DNA of 64,000 bases from Pricia antarctica (GCF_900101815.1 NZ_FNAO01000008.1:309232-373231), one strand, 5' to 3'; shown: positions 53,223 through 63,837, counted from the stretch's first letter. Notes: a model not told the origin generated them from the letters alone. Program-made: numbers and translations.

Positions 53223-54590
53223 TTATGCATTTAACACAAAATTTCTAATTATTGCAAATACGGCCGCACCGCCAATAAATCCGAGAAACGCCAACCACGC
53301 TATTTTTTTCAAATACCAGAAGAAATCGATTTTTTCCATTCCCATGGCGACAACTCCCGCTGCCGAGCCGATAATCAACATACTTCCGCCCGTTCCGGCC
53401 GAGTAGGCGATAAAATGCCATACCGGATCGTCTATAGGTACCGAGAACATGCCCATACTGGCCGCTACCAAAGGCACATTGTCGATTACCGCCGAACCGA
53501 CGCCCAAAATCAGTACCACGAGGTCGGATACCAGTTCCCCGTGTGATTCCGTACCTAGCATGGGCACGTTGGTTTCTAGGCTTTCCGCAAAATGAAAGAG
53601 CATTCCCAAAGATTCCAGGGCGGCCACCGCCAACAATATTCCCAAGAAAAAGAGAATACTCGGCATTTCTATCTTGGAAAGGGAGGCATGTACGGGACTA
53701 TGGTGTCCTACGGTGTCATCGCCTTCTCCCTCTATGTTCGAAATACTAAACTTTGAACTACTATAAATTTCCGCAAATGTTGCTACTACCGCCAAAGACA
53801 GCATCATACCGACATACGGCGGCAAATGGGTAATCGTTTTAAAGAACGGCACAAATACAATGGCACCAAGGCCCAAATACAGCATGGTAGAACCGAATTT
53901 TGATTTTGGGACATCAATTTCATCCGCATCGCTCACGATGTTCCCCTTAAAGGCACTGTATCGGCTCGCCACTAAACCCGGAATAACCATACATACGATA
54001 GAGGGTATCAACACATGTTCTATCAATACGGGAGCGGTGACCTTATTACCGATCCAGAGCATGGTCGTGGTAACATCGCCGATGGGCGACCAGGCCCCCC
54101 CGGCATTGGCGGCAATGATGATAAGACCGGCAAACCACAATCGGGTCTCACGTTCGTTAATGACCTTTTGCAAGATAGTTATCAGAACAATAGTTGCCGT
54201 TAGGTTGTCGATGATAGCCGATAGTATAAAGGCCAAAATCGAAAATAGCCATAACAGCTTGCGTTTGCTTTTGGTTTTAATGTACCCTTTAATGGTCGCA
54301 AAACCGTCAAAGTAGTCGATGATCTCGACAATGGTCATAGCACCCAAAAGAAAGACCAATATTTCGGCGGTTTTACCCAAATGATGCAACAATATTCCGT
54401 CGATATCCGAGGGTTCAAGCTCTTTTAGGTCTGTATTAACCTCGTAAACATCCATATGGGCCAGAGCAATTATCGCCCAAAGTATCGCCATCATCGCCAG
54501 TGCGGGAATGAGTTTGTCAATTTTCAGGTTATGCTCCATGGTTATCGCCAAATAACCCACAACAAATACAATAATGATAATGGTCTCCAT
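53223..54590 (-). CDS. nhaD: NhaD-type Na+/H+ antiporter
   Basis: 455 residues, about 12 membrane spans. Ion-transporter family features: DNLTATIVLITILQKVI (conserved Asp-Asn), IIAANAGGAWSPIGDVTTTMLWI and the symmetric late motif SAVIDNVPLVAASMGMF. NhaD exchanges Na+ or Li+ for H+ at alkaline pH, which fits a marine habitat. Ends 73 bases before exbB on the same strand. Confidence 0.92.
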   Translation of the reverse strand: METIIIIVFVVGYLAITMEHNLKIDKLIPALAMMAILWAIIALAHMDVYEVNTDLKELEPSDIDGILLHHLGKTAEILVFLLGAMTIVEIIDYFDGFATIKGYIKTKSKRKLLWLFSILAFILSAIIDNLTATIVLITILQKVINERETRLWFAGLIIIAANAGGAWSPIGDVTTTMLWIGNKVTAPVLIEHVLIPSIVCMVIPGLVASRYSAFKGNIVSDADEIDVPKSKFGSTMLYLGLGAIVFVPFFKTITHLPPYVGMMLSLAVVATFAEIYSSSKFSISNIEGEGDDTVGHHSPVHASLSKIEMPSILFFLGILLAVAALESLGMLFHFAESLETNVPMLGTESHGELVSDLVVLILGVGSAVIDNVPLVAASMGMFSVPIDDPVWHFIAYSAGTGGSMLIIGSAAGVVAMGMEKIDFFWYLKKIAWLAFLGFIGGAAVFAIIRNFVLNA

Positions 54591-54963
54591 ACTCGATCGG
54601 TTTTTAAGGTTCTATATTAGTAGTTTCAATGCGATTTCAGAAGCGGTCGGGCGGATGTTCTTTCCGGACGGATTTTTTCTAAAGATATTCAAAATTGCCT
54701 TTCTTAGGATATCGGAGGTGGTATTAATTGTCAATTCATCCTCCCCTGAAACCAAATTGTCCGTTTAATCGGTCAAAATCCTGCGCATTCCATAATTGGA
54801 ACGAACAAATATAAAAATTTGAAACAGAATCCGTCTTAAACTTTTTATTTTACCGTTCATTGATCGCTCCGGGATGCATTTTGCGCGAAAAATACCCCTT
54901 ACGCCCTGTTCTATCCTATTTCATAGCCCTATATTTGTAGGAAGCCTATAAAGACACACACCT
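54591..54963. other. Divergent spacer between nhaD and acyl-CoA dehydrogenase
   Basis: 373 bases, no gene. Short repeated GGACGGATT/GGGCGGATG motifs near 54650-54675 are not clearly meaningful. The right end has the promoter box listed separately. Confidence 0.5.
54930..54937 (+). promoter_or_regulatory. -7 promoter box for acyl-CoA dehydrogenase
   Basis: TATATTTG is an exact TAnnTTTG match, 26 bases before the ATG at 54964. No clear -33 box is seen. Confidence 0.5.
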
Positions 54964-56106
54964 ATGGATTTTTCACTATCGGAAGAGCATCTTATGATAC
55001 AACAGGCTGCACGCGATTTTGCCCGCAACGAGCTACTGCCTGGGGTAATCGAAAGGGACGATGCCCAAAAGTTCCCCACTGAACAGGTCAAAAAATTGGG
55101 TGAACTTGGCTTTCTGGGGATGATGACCGACCCGAAATACAAGGGTAGCGGTATGGATACCCTGTCTTACGTCATCGCCATGGAAGAACTTTCGAAAATC
55201 GACGCATCGGCCTCGGTCATCGTTTCGGTAAACAATTCTCTGGTGTGCTGGGGCCTGGAAGCGTTCGGCAACGAGGCGCAAAAACAAAAATACCTTTTTC
55301 GTTTGGCCGCGGGAGAGATTATCGGGGCGTTCTGTCTTTCGGAACCCGAAGCGGGCAGTGATGCGACCTCCCAAAAAACTACGGCCATCGATAAAGGGGA
55401 CCACTATGTTCTGAACGGGACAAAGAACTGGATTACCAATGGCAATTCTGCAGAGGTCTATCTGGTCATTGCCCAAACGGATAAAGAAAAAGGTCATAAG
55501 GGAATCAACGCCCTGATCGTCGAAAAAGGGATGCCCGGTTTTGAGATCGGCCCTAAAGAAAATAAGCTGGGCATTCGTGGTAGCGATACCCACTCCCTCA
55601 TTTTCAATGACGTCAAAGTGCCCAAAGAAAATCGTATCGGCGAAGACGGGTTCGGATTCAAGTTCGCCATGAAAACCTTGGCAGGCGGTCGCATCGGTAT
55701 CGCCGCACAAGCTTTGGGAATTGCCGCCGGAGCCTATGAACTGGCCCTAAAATATTCCAAGGAACGTAAGGCCTTCGGTACGGAAATCTGCAACCATCAG
55801 GCAATTGCCTTTAAACTGGCGGACATGCACACCCAAATCGAAGCGGCACGCCATCTTGTTTACAAGGCCGCTTGGGATAAAGACCAAGACCGCGACTATG
55901 ACCTTTCAGGGGCCATGGCCAAATTATATGCCTCCCAAGTTGCTATGGATACCACAATCGAGGCCGTACAGATTCACGGGGGCAACGGCTATGTAAAGGA
56001 TTACCATGTCGAACGTCTGATGCGCGACGCTAAGATTACCCAGATTTATGAGGGTACTTCGGAGATACAGAAGATTGTGATTTCACGGAGTATTTTGAAG
56101 GATTGA
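54964..56106 (+). CDS. Acyl-CoA dehydrogenase
   Basis: 380 residues. FAD enzyme of fatty-acid or branched-chain catabolism. MDFSLSEEHLMIQQAARDFAR start, CLSEPEAGSDATSQKTTA and YVLNGTKNWITNG (FAD/substrate motifs), RIGIAAQALGIA and the catalytic base Glu in IYEGTSEIQKIVISR. Length and sequence are short-chain/butyryl-CoA type. EtfAB (2195-3923) would take its electrons. Confidence 0.95.
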   Translation: MDFSLSEEHLMIQQAARDFARNELLPGVIERDDAQKFPTEQVKKLGELGFLGMMTDPKYKGSGMDTLSYVIAMEELSKIDASASVIVSVNNSLVCWGLEAFGNEAQKQKYLFRLAAGEIIGAFCLSEPEAGSDATSQKTTAIDKGDHYVLNGTKNWITNGNSAEVYLVIAQTDKEKGHKGINALIVEKGMPGFEIGPKENKLGIRGSDTHSLIFNDVKVPKENRIGEDGFGFKFAMKTLAGGRIGIAAQALGIAAGAYELALKYSKERKAFGTEICNHQAIAFKLADMHTQIEAARHLVYKAAWDKDQDRDYDLSGAMAKLYASQVAMDTTIEAVQIHGGNGYVKDYHVERLMRDAKITQIYEGTSEIQKIVISRSILKD

Positions 56107-56466
56107 GTATTGCCCATCAATCGGTATTCACACTACGAAATCCAAACTCCCCTAAAAAAAAGGCCATCAGACCCTTATTCTGATAGGGTTAAAATATAAA
56201 TTAAGCGTTAAAAATCATATTGTACCCATATAAAAAAGGGGTCAAAGTAACAAATGTAACACCTAAACTTGTTTACCCCCCTAAATCCTATTTAAATGAA
56301 ATCTGAAAAGGTTAATTTTATCAATCTGATAATTTATGGACTTGCAAAATCCATATTTGAGGTTTATTTAACATTCTATTCCAAACGTTGAATTTTTATC
56401 CGATTAAATCGAAATCTCTGCTAATAATTTAGTAAAAACACTATTTTTGAGAAAATACCATATCAA
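56107..56466. other. Long leader/spacer before gltB with interlocked hairpins
   Basis: 360 bases, no gene. At 56166-56189 two alternative stems interlock: ATCAGA/TCTGAT (56166-56171 and 56179-56184) and ACCCT/AGGGT (56171-56175 and 56185-56189). The box TATTTTTG at 56442 is the likely gltB promoter, so the stems probably belong to the 3' end of the upstream transcript. Confidence 0.5.
56442..56449 (+). promoter_or_regulatory. -7 promoter box for gltBD
   Basis: TATTTTTG matches TAnnTTTG exactly and is 17 bases before the gltB ATG. Confidence 0.5.
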
Positions 56467-59400
56467 ATGACATTAAGAAAACAGGGCCTTTACCTACCAG
56501 AATTTGAACATGATAATTGTGGCGCCGGATTTATCTGTAGCTTAAAAGGAAATAAATCCAACGATATCATCCATAAAGCTTTGGAGATATTGCACAAACT
56601 GGAACACCGTGGTGCCGTCAGCGCCGACGGCAAGACCGGTGACGGTGCCGGCATACTTATCGATGTTCCCCATGATTTTTTTCAGGCGGTATGCGATTTC
56701 GAGCTTCCGGAACCCGGTGCATATGCCGTAAGTAACGTGTTTCTTCCCCAAAAGGAAAATCAGCGTAATTTTTGTATTTCTGTATTCGAAGAAAATATCA
56801 AAAAACAGGGACTACGACTTTTAGGCTGGCGCAATGTGCCCGTGAACCGTTCCATACCTGGGCGGATCGCCATGGAGACCGAACCTTTTATAAAGCAGAT
56901 TTTTATTGCCAAGGAGAACGATACTCAAGATTATTTTAATTTTAACCTAAAACTCTTCATTGCACGAAAGGTCACCGAGCATACCATTATCAACTCAAAA
57001 CTTTCGGAAAGTAATTTCTTTTACGTACCCAGCCTATCCACAAAAATTATAATTTTTAAGGGTTTGCTAATGCCTAAGGATATCAGCCTGTATTATGAAG
57101 ACCTTATGGACCCCCGTGTGGTGACCCGTCTGTCTTTGGTACACCAACGCTTCTCGACCAATACCTTCCCGACCTGGGACCTCGCCCAACCCTTTCGGTA
57201 CATGTGCCATAATGGTGAAATCAATACCCTTCGGGGCAATGTTTCCCGTATGATATCGCGCGAAGAATTGATGGAAAGCGATTGGTTCGGTGATGAGATC
57301 AAGAATATTCTACCGATTATCCTACCCGGCAAATCCGATTCCGCCACGATGGACATGGTTGTAGAACTGCTATTGATGACCGGCCGTTCCTTGCCCGAGG
57401 TGATGATGATCTTGGTGCCGGAGGCTTGGGAAAAAAATCCGTACATGTCGGAGGCCAAAAGAGCATTTTACGAATACCACTCCTGTATGATGGAGCCGTG
57501 GGACGGACCTGCATCCATCCCATTTACTGACGGCAACTTTATCGGGGCGCTTTTGGACCGGAACGGTCTTCGTCCTTCAAGATATTCGGTAACCAAGGAC
57601 GGTTATGTAATCATGTCCTCAGAAACCGGGGTGATGGACATTGCACCGGAAAACGTTCAGTTTCACGGCCGTTTGGAGCCCGGCAAAATGTTCTTGGTCG
57701 ATATGGTAGAGGGTCGTATCGTAAACGATGAGGAAATCAAAGAGGATATCGCCAAACGACATCCCTATAAAAAATGGTTGGACGACAATCTCGTTCATCT
57801 AAAAAACATACCTTATAACGATTGTCCGTTGTTTTTGGGAGAGGAATCTATTGCCAAACGGAAGTCGATTTTTGGCTATACTTTGGAGGATATCGACACC
57901 ATCATCCTCCCTATGGGAAAAAATGCTAAAGAGCCCATCGGGTCCATGGGTTCGGATACCCCAATCGCGGTACTATCCGAACGGCCCCAATTGATCTATA
58001 ACTATTTCAAACAATTATTCGCCCAGGTCACAAATCCGCCTTTGGATGGTATCCGCGAGGAACTGATTACCGATATCAGCCTTACTTTGGGCAGCGACCA
58101 TAATATTTTCGATTTCTCGGAACTGCATTGCCGGAAACTGAAAATACAGAACCCGGTCATTTCCAAAGAAGATCTCGACAAGATCAAGAATTACGATGCG
58201 AGTCCCGATTACAAAGTGGTCTCCATCCCTACGCTTTACGATATCGAGAAAGGCTATAATGGTCTTGAGGATGCGCTCGAAGCCATTTTGGCCCAAACTA
58301 CCAAGGAAGCCGACGAGGGCGCCAACATTATAATACTTTCGGATAGGGGCGTCGATAAAGACCACGCTCCCATTCCCGCATTATTGGCGTGTTCGTACGT
58401 AAACAGCGGTCTACAAAAACTGGGCAAACGGAATAAGCTCAGTATCATCGTAGAATCCGCGGAGCCTCGGGAAGTGCATCACTTCTGCCTACTGTTCGGT
58501 TTTGGGGCCAGTGCCATCAACCCCTATCTGGTCAACGAAATTATCGGCGAACAGATCGAGGAACACGATATCACGGATTTCACGTTCGAGGAAGCGGTCG
58601 AAAATTATAACAAGGCCGTCGGGAAGGGCATCCTTAAAGTCATGAACAAAATAGGAATTTCTACCCTGAACTCCTATCGTGGGTCGCAGCTGTTCGAATG
58701 TGTCGGCATAAATACCAAGGTTGTCGACAAGTATTTCCCGAATACCCCTACACGTATTCAAGGTATAGGTCTCTATCAAATAGAAAAAGAAATCGCCAAA
58801 CGGCATAGTAATGCCTTTTCCAAAAAAGAAGTGGCCGCCACTCTTGATCTTGAAATAGGGGGTGAATACCGTTGGAGAAGAGATGGGGAAAAGCACATGT
58901 TCAACCCATTGTCCGTCGCCAAGTTACAGAAAGCGGTGCGGGGCAACGAAGCGAATACTTACAAAGAGTATGCTGAAATGGTCAACGGGCAGACCAAAAA
59001 CCTGATGACCATCCGGGGACTTTTCGAATTCTCAAACTACGACCCGATTCCCTTGGAAGAGGTAGAGCCGTGGACCGATATTGTCAAACGTTTTAAAACG
59101 GGCGCCATGTCGTACGGTTCCATTAGTAAGGAAGCACATGAAAATTTGGCCATTGCCATGAACCGGATCGGCGGTAAGAGTAACTCCGGCGAAGGCGGTG
59201 AAGATGCAGACCGTTTTTATAAGAATGCAACCGGCGATTGGCGTAACTCTGCGATAAAACAGGTGGCTTCGGGCCGTTTCGGGGTAACTTCCGATTACTT
59301 GACCAATGCCCAAGAGATACAGATTAAAATGGCACAAGGGGCCAAACCTGGGGAAGGCGGTCAATTGCCAGGACCCAAAGTGAACCCCGCTATTGCGAAA

Positions 59401-60975
59401 ACGCGGAATTCAACACCCTACGTGGGCCTCATTTCGCCGCCGCCGCATCACGATATCTATTCTATAGAAGATCTGTCACAATTGATATATGACCTAAAAT
59501 CGGCGAATCGCAAAGCGAGGATCAATGTAAAACTAGTATCGGAAGTCGGTGTGGGGACCGTTGCAGCGGGCGTATCGAAGGCCAAGGCCGACGTAGTACT
59601 GATATCCGGATTCGATGGTGGTACCGGAGCTTCACCCCTGACCTCTTTAAAACATGCTGGTCTCCCTTGGGAACTCGGTATTGCCGAAGCCCAGCAGACC
59701 TTGGTGATGAACGATCTTCGTAACCGAATCGTTTTGGAGTGTGACGGACAGCTTAAAACGGGCCGTGATGTTGCCGTAGCCTGTCTATTAGGTGCCGAAG
59801 AGTTCGGATTTTCTACCGCACCACTGGTAGCCTCTGGCTGTATCATGATGCGCGTTTGCCATCTGAACACCTGCCCGGTAGGCATCGCCACCCAAAACCC
59901 CGAACTTCGCAAAAAGTTCGAGGGCAAACCTGAACACGTGGTCAATTATATGTATTTCGTTGCCCAAGAATTACGCGAGATCATGGCACAACTTGGCTTC
60001 CGTACGGTAAACGAAATGGTAGGTCAGGTCAAAAAATTGGACCGTAGGAAGGCAATCGAACATTATAAGGCCAAAGGTATCGACCTGACTCCGATTTTGC
60101 ATCAAGTGGATGTTCCTGCAGGCACAAAATTCTATAATACCCAAAAGCAGCAGCATAACATCGATCAGTCCATCGAGTTCGATATCATCGCGAAAGCCAA
60201 TCCCTCATTGTTCCGAAAAGAGAAGTTGACACTTGACTATCCGATAAAAAATACGGACCGTGCCGTAGGAGCCATTATCAGCAATGAAATCTCTAAGGTT
60301 TACGGCGCTCAGGGTTTACCCATCAATACCTTAAAACTCAATTTTACGGGTTCTGCCGGTCAAAGTTTCGGAGCTTTCGCTACTCGAGGTTTGACCATGA
60401 TCGTAAACGGCAATACCAACGATTATCTCGGAAAAGGACTTTCGGGAGCCAAATTGGTCATTAAAGTGCCCGAAGGCTCTACTATCGTTCCCGAAGACAA
60501 TGTGATTACCGGAAATGTTACCTTGTATGGTGCGACCGCCGGTAGGGCTTATATCAATGGCAAGGCCGGGGAACGTTTTTGCGTTCGTAATTCAGGGGCA
60601 AAAGCGGTCGTCGAGGGCATCGGTGATCACGGTTGCGAATATATGACGGGTGGCGTTGCCGTAATTTTAGGAGAAGTGGGGCGAAATTTCGGCGCGGGAA
60701 TGAGCGGCGGTATCGCCTATATTTTCGATGAGAAAAAGACCTTCGAGAAGAACTGCAATACCGAAGACTTGAATTTGCTCGCGGTAACCGAGGACCAAGA
60801 TGTCAAGCAGCTAAAAGATTTGATCGAAAGCCATTATAACGCCACCTTGAGTCCGCTTGCACAACGTATTTTAGAAAATTGGGAGGAATGTCTGCCCAAA
60901 TTCGTAAAGGTATTGCCAGAGGAGTACCGAAAAGCGTTGATCCGTTTGGAAGAAGAGCGATTAGAAACCATTTAA
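56467..60975 (+). CDS. gltB: Glutamate synthase large subunit
   Basis: 1502 residues. A 17-residue propeptide precedes catalytic Cys18 (EHDNCGAGFICSLKG). The type-II glutaminase domain runs to about 420 (HNGEINTLRGN, DRNGLRPSRY), then the central domain, the FMN synthase domain at about 850-1220 (GAMSYGSISKEAHENLA, GEGGEDADRF, GGTGASPLTSLKHAG) with the 3Fe-4S cysteines in CIMMRVCHLNTCPVG, and the C-terminal glucan-like GXGXG beta-helix (ITGNVTLYGATAG). Makes two glutamates from glutamine and 2-oxoglutarate. Confidence 0.97.
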   Translation: MTLRKQGLYLPEFEHDNCGAGFICSLKGNKSNDIIHKALEILHKLEHRGAVSADGKTGDGAGILIDVPHDFFQAVCDFELPEPGAYAVSNVFLPQKENQRNFCISVFEENIKKQGLRLLGWRNVPVNRSIPGRIAMETEPFIKQIFIAKENDTQDYFNFNLKLFIARKVTEHTIINSKLSESNFFYVPSLSTKIIIFKGLLMPKDISLYYEDLMDPRVVTRLSLVHQRFSTNTFPTWDLAQPFRYMCHNGEINTLRGNVSRMISREELMESDWFGDEIKNILPIILPGKSDSATMDMVVELLLMTGRSLPEVMMILVPEAWEKNPYMSEAKRAFYEYHSCMMEPWDGPASIPFTDGNFIGALLDRNGLRPSRYSVTKDGYVIMSSETGVMDIAPENVQFHGRLEPGKMFLVDMVEGRIVNDEEIKEDIAKRHPYKKWLDDNLVHLKNIPYNDCPLFLGEESIAKRKSIFGYTLEDIDTIILPMGKNAKEPIGSMGSDTPIAVLSERPQLIYNYFKQLFAQVTNPPLDGIREELITDISLTLGSDHNIFDFSELHCRKLKIQNPVISKEDLDKIKNYDASPDYKVVSIPTLYDIEKGYNGLEDALEAILAQTTKEADEGANIIILSDRGVDKDHAPIPALLACSYVNSGLQKLGKRNKLSIIVESAEPREVHHFCLLFGFGASAINPYLVNEIIGEQIEEHDITDFTFEEAVENYNKAVGKGILKVMNKIGISTLNSYRGSQLFECVGINTKVVDKYFPNTPTRIQGIGLYQIEKEIAKRHSNAFSKKEVAATLDLEIGGEYRWRRDGEKHMFNPLSVAKLQKAVRGNEANTYKEYAEMVNGQTKNLMTIRGLFEFSNYDPIPLEEVEPWTDIVKRFKTGAMSYGSISKEAHENLAIAMNRIGGKSNSGEGGEDADRFYKNATGDWRNSAIKQVASGRFGVTSDYLTNAQEIQIKMAQGAKPGEGGQLPGPKVNPAIAKTRNSTPYVGLISPPPHHDIYSIEDLSQLIYDLKSANRKARINVKLVSEVGVGTVAAGVSKAKADVVLISGFDGGTGASPLTSLKHAGLPWELGIAEAQQTLVMNDLRNRIVLECDGQLKTGRDVAVACLLGAEEFGFSTAPLVASGCIMMRVCHLNTCPVGIATQNPELRKKFEGKPEHVVNYMYFVAQELREIMAQLGFRTVNEMVGQVKKLDRRKAIEHYKAKGIDLTPILHQVDVPAGTKFYNTQKQQHNIDQSIEFDIIAKANPSLFRKEKLTLDYPIKNTDRAVGAIISNEISKVYGAQGLPINTLKLNFTGSAGQSFGAFATRGLTMIVNGNTNDYLGKGLSGAKLVIKVPEGSTIVPEDNVITGNVTLYGATAGRAYINGKAGERFCVRNSGAKAVVEGIGDHGCEYMTGGVAVILGEVGRNFGAGMSGGIAYIFDEKKTFEKNCNTEDLNLLAVTEDQDVKQLKDLIESHYNATLSPLAQRILENWEECLPKFVKVLPEEYRKALIRLEEERLETI

Positions 60976-61005
60976 AACCAAACTACACTAATTTACAATC
61001 GAAAC

Positions 61006-62472
61006 ATGGGAAAGATAACAGGATTTTTGGAATTCGATAGAAAAGTAGAAGCATACGCTCCCGTCGAGGAGCGCGTACAAAATTATAAGGAGTTTTCTGT
61101 GCGCCTTCCCGAGAAGGAAATCAAGGAACAAGGTGCCCGCTGCATGGACTGCGGTATTCCGTTTTGCCATAGCGGATGCCCGCTGGGCAATCTGATTCCC
61201 GATTTCAACGATGCCGTATATCGCGGTAAATGGGACAAGGCGGCCCATATTCTACATTCAACCAACAACTTCCCGGAATTTACCGGACGATTGTGTCCCG
61301 CCCCCTGTGAGGAAGCCTGCGTGCTGGGAATCAACGAGGATCCGGTCACTATCGAGAACATCGAAAAGAACATTGCCGAGACCGCCTTCGAAAATGGATG
61401 GATAAAACCCGAACCCCCAGAAATCAGAACCGGTAAAAAAGTGGCCGTAGTAGGCTCCGGCCCTGCGGGATTGGCGGCCGCACAGCAATTGAACCGTGCA
61501 GGCCATTGGGTAACGGTCTTCGAACGGGACGAAAAACCAGGCGGACTTTTACGATACGGTATTCCCGATTTCAAAATGGAAAAGCACATTATCGACCGAA
61601 GGTTGAACGTGCTGGAAGCCGAAGGAATAGAATTTAAATGCGGTATAAATGTCGGGGTAGATGTCAAAGGCGAAGAACTCCAAAACGATTTTGATGCCAT
61701 TGTGCTATGTGGAGGCGCCACAATCCGCAGAAACCTGCCCATAGAAGGTGCCGACTTGAAAGGTGTCGTACAGGCGATGGACTTCCTTCCCCAAAACAAC
61801 CGTCGCGTGGACGGAACTACAACATTCGAAAACGAGCTGTTGGCCACTGGTAAGGATGTTGTCGTTATCGGCGGTGGAGATACCGGATCGGATTGTATCG
61901 GAACATCGTTCAGGCATGGGGCAAAATCCGTATCCAACTTCGAGATTATGCCTATGGCCACTGTTGAACGCCCCGAGGACCAGCCTTGGCCGTTTTGGCC
62001 CATGCGATTGCGTACCAGTTCGTCCCATAAAGAAGGTGCGGAACGTTTTTTCAGCATTTCGACCAAGCGGTTCGTAGGTGACAAGGACGGTAATTTGACG
62101 GGGTTGATAACCTCTCAGGTGGAATGGGTCAGAGAGCCCGGAAAAGCAATGGTCTTAAGAGAAGTCGAAGGCACCGAAAAAGAATGGAAATGCGAATTGG
62201 CCCTGCTGGCCTTAGGTTTCACCGGTTCGGAGATGACAATAGCAGAACAATTGGGGCTTGAAGCCGATGCCAGAACCAACATTAAGGCCACAGAAAGAGA
62301 TTATAAGACCAATGTACCCGGCGTATTTGCCGCAGGAGATCAACGCCGCGGACAATCCCTCATCGTTTGGGCGATTTCCGAAGGACGACAAGCGGCCTAT
62401 CATATCGATACGTACCTAATGGGAGCATCTGAACTACCGTTGAAGGGCGATGGGGATTTGCCGAGAGTGTAG
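61006..62472 (+). CDS. gltD: Glutamate synthase small subunit
   Basis: 488 residues. N-terminal 4Fe-4S ligands in CMDCGIPFCHSGCPLGN and CPAPCEEACVLG. FAD site VVGSGPAGLAAAQQLNRAGH and NADPH site VVIGGGDTGSDCIG. C-terminal VFAAGDQRRGQSLIVWAI closes the FAD site. Supplies electrons from NADPH to GltB. 30 bases downstream of gltB. Confidence 0.97.
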   Translation: MGKITGFLEFDRKVEAYAPVEERVQNYKEFSVRLPEKEIKEQGARCMDCGIPFCHSGCPLGNLIPDFNDAVYRGKWDKAAHILHSTNNFPEFTGRLCPAPCEEACVLGINEDPVTIENIEKNIAETAFENGWIKPEPPEIRTGKKVAVVGSGPAGLAAAQQLNRAGHWVTVFERDEKPGGLLRYGIPDFKMEKHIIDRRLNVLEAEGIEFKCGINVGVDVKGEELQNDFDAIVLCGGATIRRNLPIEGADLKGVVQAMDFLPQNNRRVDGTTTFENELLATGKDVVVIGGGDTGSDCIGTSFRHGAKSVSNFEIMPMATVERPEDQPWPFWPMRLRTSSSHKEGAERFFSISTKRFVGDKDGNLTGLITSQVEWVREPGKAMVLREVEGTEKEWKCELALLALGFTGSEMTIAEQLGLEADARTNIKATERDYKTNVPGVFAAGDQRRGQSLIVWAISEGRQAAYHIDTYLMGASELPLKGDGDLPRV

Positions 62473-62517
62473 CGCTTCAGTATTACAAGAATCGTGAAAT
62501 AGAAGAAGCTTGTAGTT

Positions 62518-62553
62518 GGATAATTGTACAACAGTTTTTTTGCATAATTATCC
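62518..62553. other. Inverted repeat after gltD
   Basis: GGATAATT at 62518-62525 pairs with AATTATCC at 62546-62553, loop of 20 bases containing a T-run. Not a classical terminator because the T-run is inside the loop; may end gltBD in some form. Confidence 0.35.
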
Positions 62554-62619
62554 GACAATAATCCGCCTTCTTTAGTTCAAATATGTTAGTTTAGGTAGCC
62601 ATCTAATTACTGTTGACAT

Positions 62620-63447
62620 ATGATCGAAAAGAAAATACGGAAGCATCTTTCCATAACGCGTACCCGGTTAAACCAAAAAAAAGAATTTGAGAGAATCGCC
62701 AAATACAACAATAAGACCTTAAATACTATTGTCGAATCCCTATCTAAAGTAAAAAACTCTGATTTTACGGATGAAGACCGTCAGTCGTTCCAAAATTGTG
62801 AAAAATACAGAACGAACCTCCTGGAAGACGAAACCCTGATTTCATACGAAATTTTCGGCTCCGATAAAACAGCGTTGGTCAAGGATATTTGTAAAAATGC
62901 GGCATCAAGTAAAAAATGGTGTGAGTTCTTATATTTCCTTTCCAAAAAAAATAATCCTTCTACCATTTTAGAAATTGGAACCAATCTTGGTATCTCGGGA
63001 TGCTATGCCCTAGAAAGTATTAAAAATGATAGCATCGCCAAATTTATTACCATGGAAGGGCTTCCGCAGTTATGTAAAATAGCAGGCCATCAGTTTTCAT
63101 CCATCGCCCCGACTTCAAAATATGATATTAGGAAAGGTCTGTTCGAGGCCACCTTTCCCCAACTTTTAAAAGAGGATATTTTCTTCGATCTTCTATTTAT
63201 CGACGGCAATCACCAAAAAGAACCTACCATTACCTATTTCAAGGCATTAAAAGATAAAATCAAATCCCCGGCAATTTTCGTTTTTGATGATATCAATTGG
63301 AGCCATGAAATGAAGGAAGCCTGGGATTTTATAAAAAATGACAGCGATGTCAGTTTTACGATAGATCTGTACAAGCAGGGAATCGTAATTATCGATGAAA
63401 ATGAATCTGAAAAGAATGTGCAGTTTGAACTGCATCTAGGGTATTGA
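62620..63447 (+). CDS. Class I SAM-dependent methyltransferase
   Basis: 275 residues. Motif I TILEIGTNLGISGCYAL near residue 108, an acidic residue after strand 2 (FITMEGLPQLCKIA), FFDLLFIDGNHQKEPTI and AIFVFDDINWSHEMKEAW. This is the Methyltransf_24 pattern, where O-methyltransferases of small molecules or glycans occur. Substrate unknown. Single gene between gltD and an rRNA operon; somewhat more AT-rich than gltBD. Confidence 0.85.
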   Translation: MIEKKIRKHLSITRTRLNQKKEFERIAKYNNKTLNTIVESLSKVKNSDFTDEDRQSFQNCEKYRTNLLEDETLISYEIFGSDKTALVKDICKNAASSKKWCEFLYFLSKKNNPSTILEIGTNLGISGCYALESIKNDSIAKFITMEGLPQLCKIAGHQFSSIAPTSKYDIRKGLFEATFPQLLKEDIFFDLLFIDGNHQKEPTITYFKALKDKIKSPAIFVFDDINWSHEMKEAWDFIKNDSDVSFTIDLYKQGIVIIDENESEKNVQFELHLGY

Positions 63448-63552
63448 GGTTGAACCCTTCATCGATTATTAGTTACTTTCTCTTTTAATGTCCTTTCTTA
63501 CTTTGCACTTCTCGTAACCTCATTATCTTTACATTCTTAAACAAATCAAGAG

Positions 63553-63751
63553 ATGATGCGAGATATTAGGGCTGTTTTTTTAAGGTTGAGTATGGCCATA
63601 GCCGGCCTGTCGATTTTTGCACAGGTTTCCGTAACCGGTCACGTAACCGATTCCGGGGGCACCGCCTTAATCGGGGCGCAAGTTATGTCTTCACCTATTT
63701 TCGTGTACAACTACTACCGGTGTTTACAGTAAGATGGGTCTACCCCTGTAA
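63553..63751 (+). pseudogene. Broken SusC-like TonB-dependent receptor N-terminus
   Basis: From the ATG at 63553 a signal-like stretch (AVFLRLSMAIAGLSIFAQ) is followed by VSVTGHVTDSGGTALIGAQV, the opening of the carboxypeptidase-regulatory domain of SusC receptors. The expected continuation TTTGVYS appears at 63707-63730 but in another frame, and the first frame stops at 63732. The second frame stops at 63751. Only about 60 residues survive of a protein of about 1000. The fragment ends close to the rRNA terminator. Confidence 0.75.
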
Positions 63752-63837
63752 TCCAGTTAAAATTAACGCACCCGGTTTGGTGGGGGCTTCCAAGAGGGCG
63801 GCCCGTTTCTTGCGTTGCGGATCCCGTTTCCGGGCAC

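Noticed and set aside
61083..62084. 333-residue open frame opposite gltD
   Set aside because: Shadow of gltD; Ser/Pro/Arg-rich composition typical of antisense frames.
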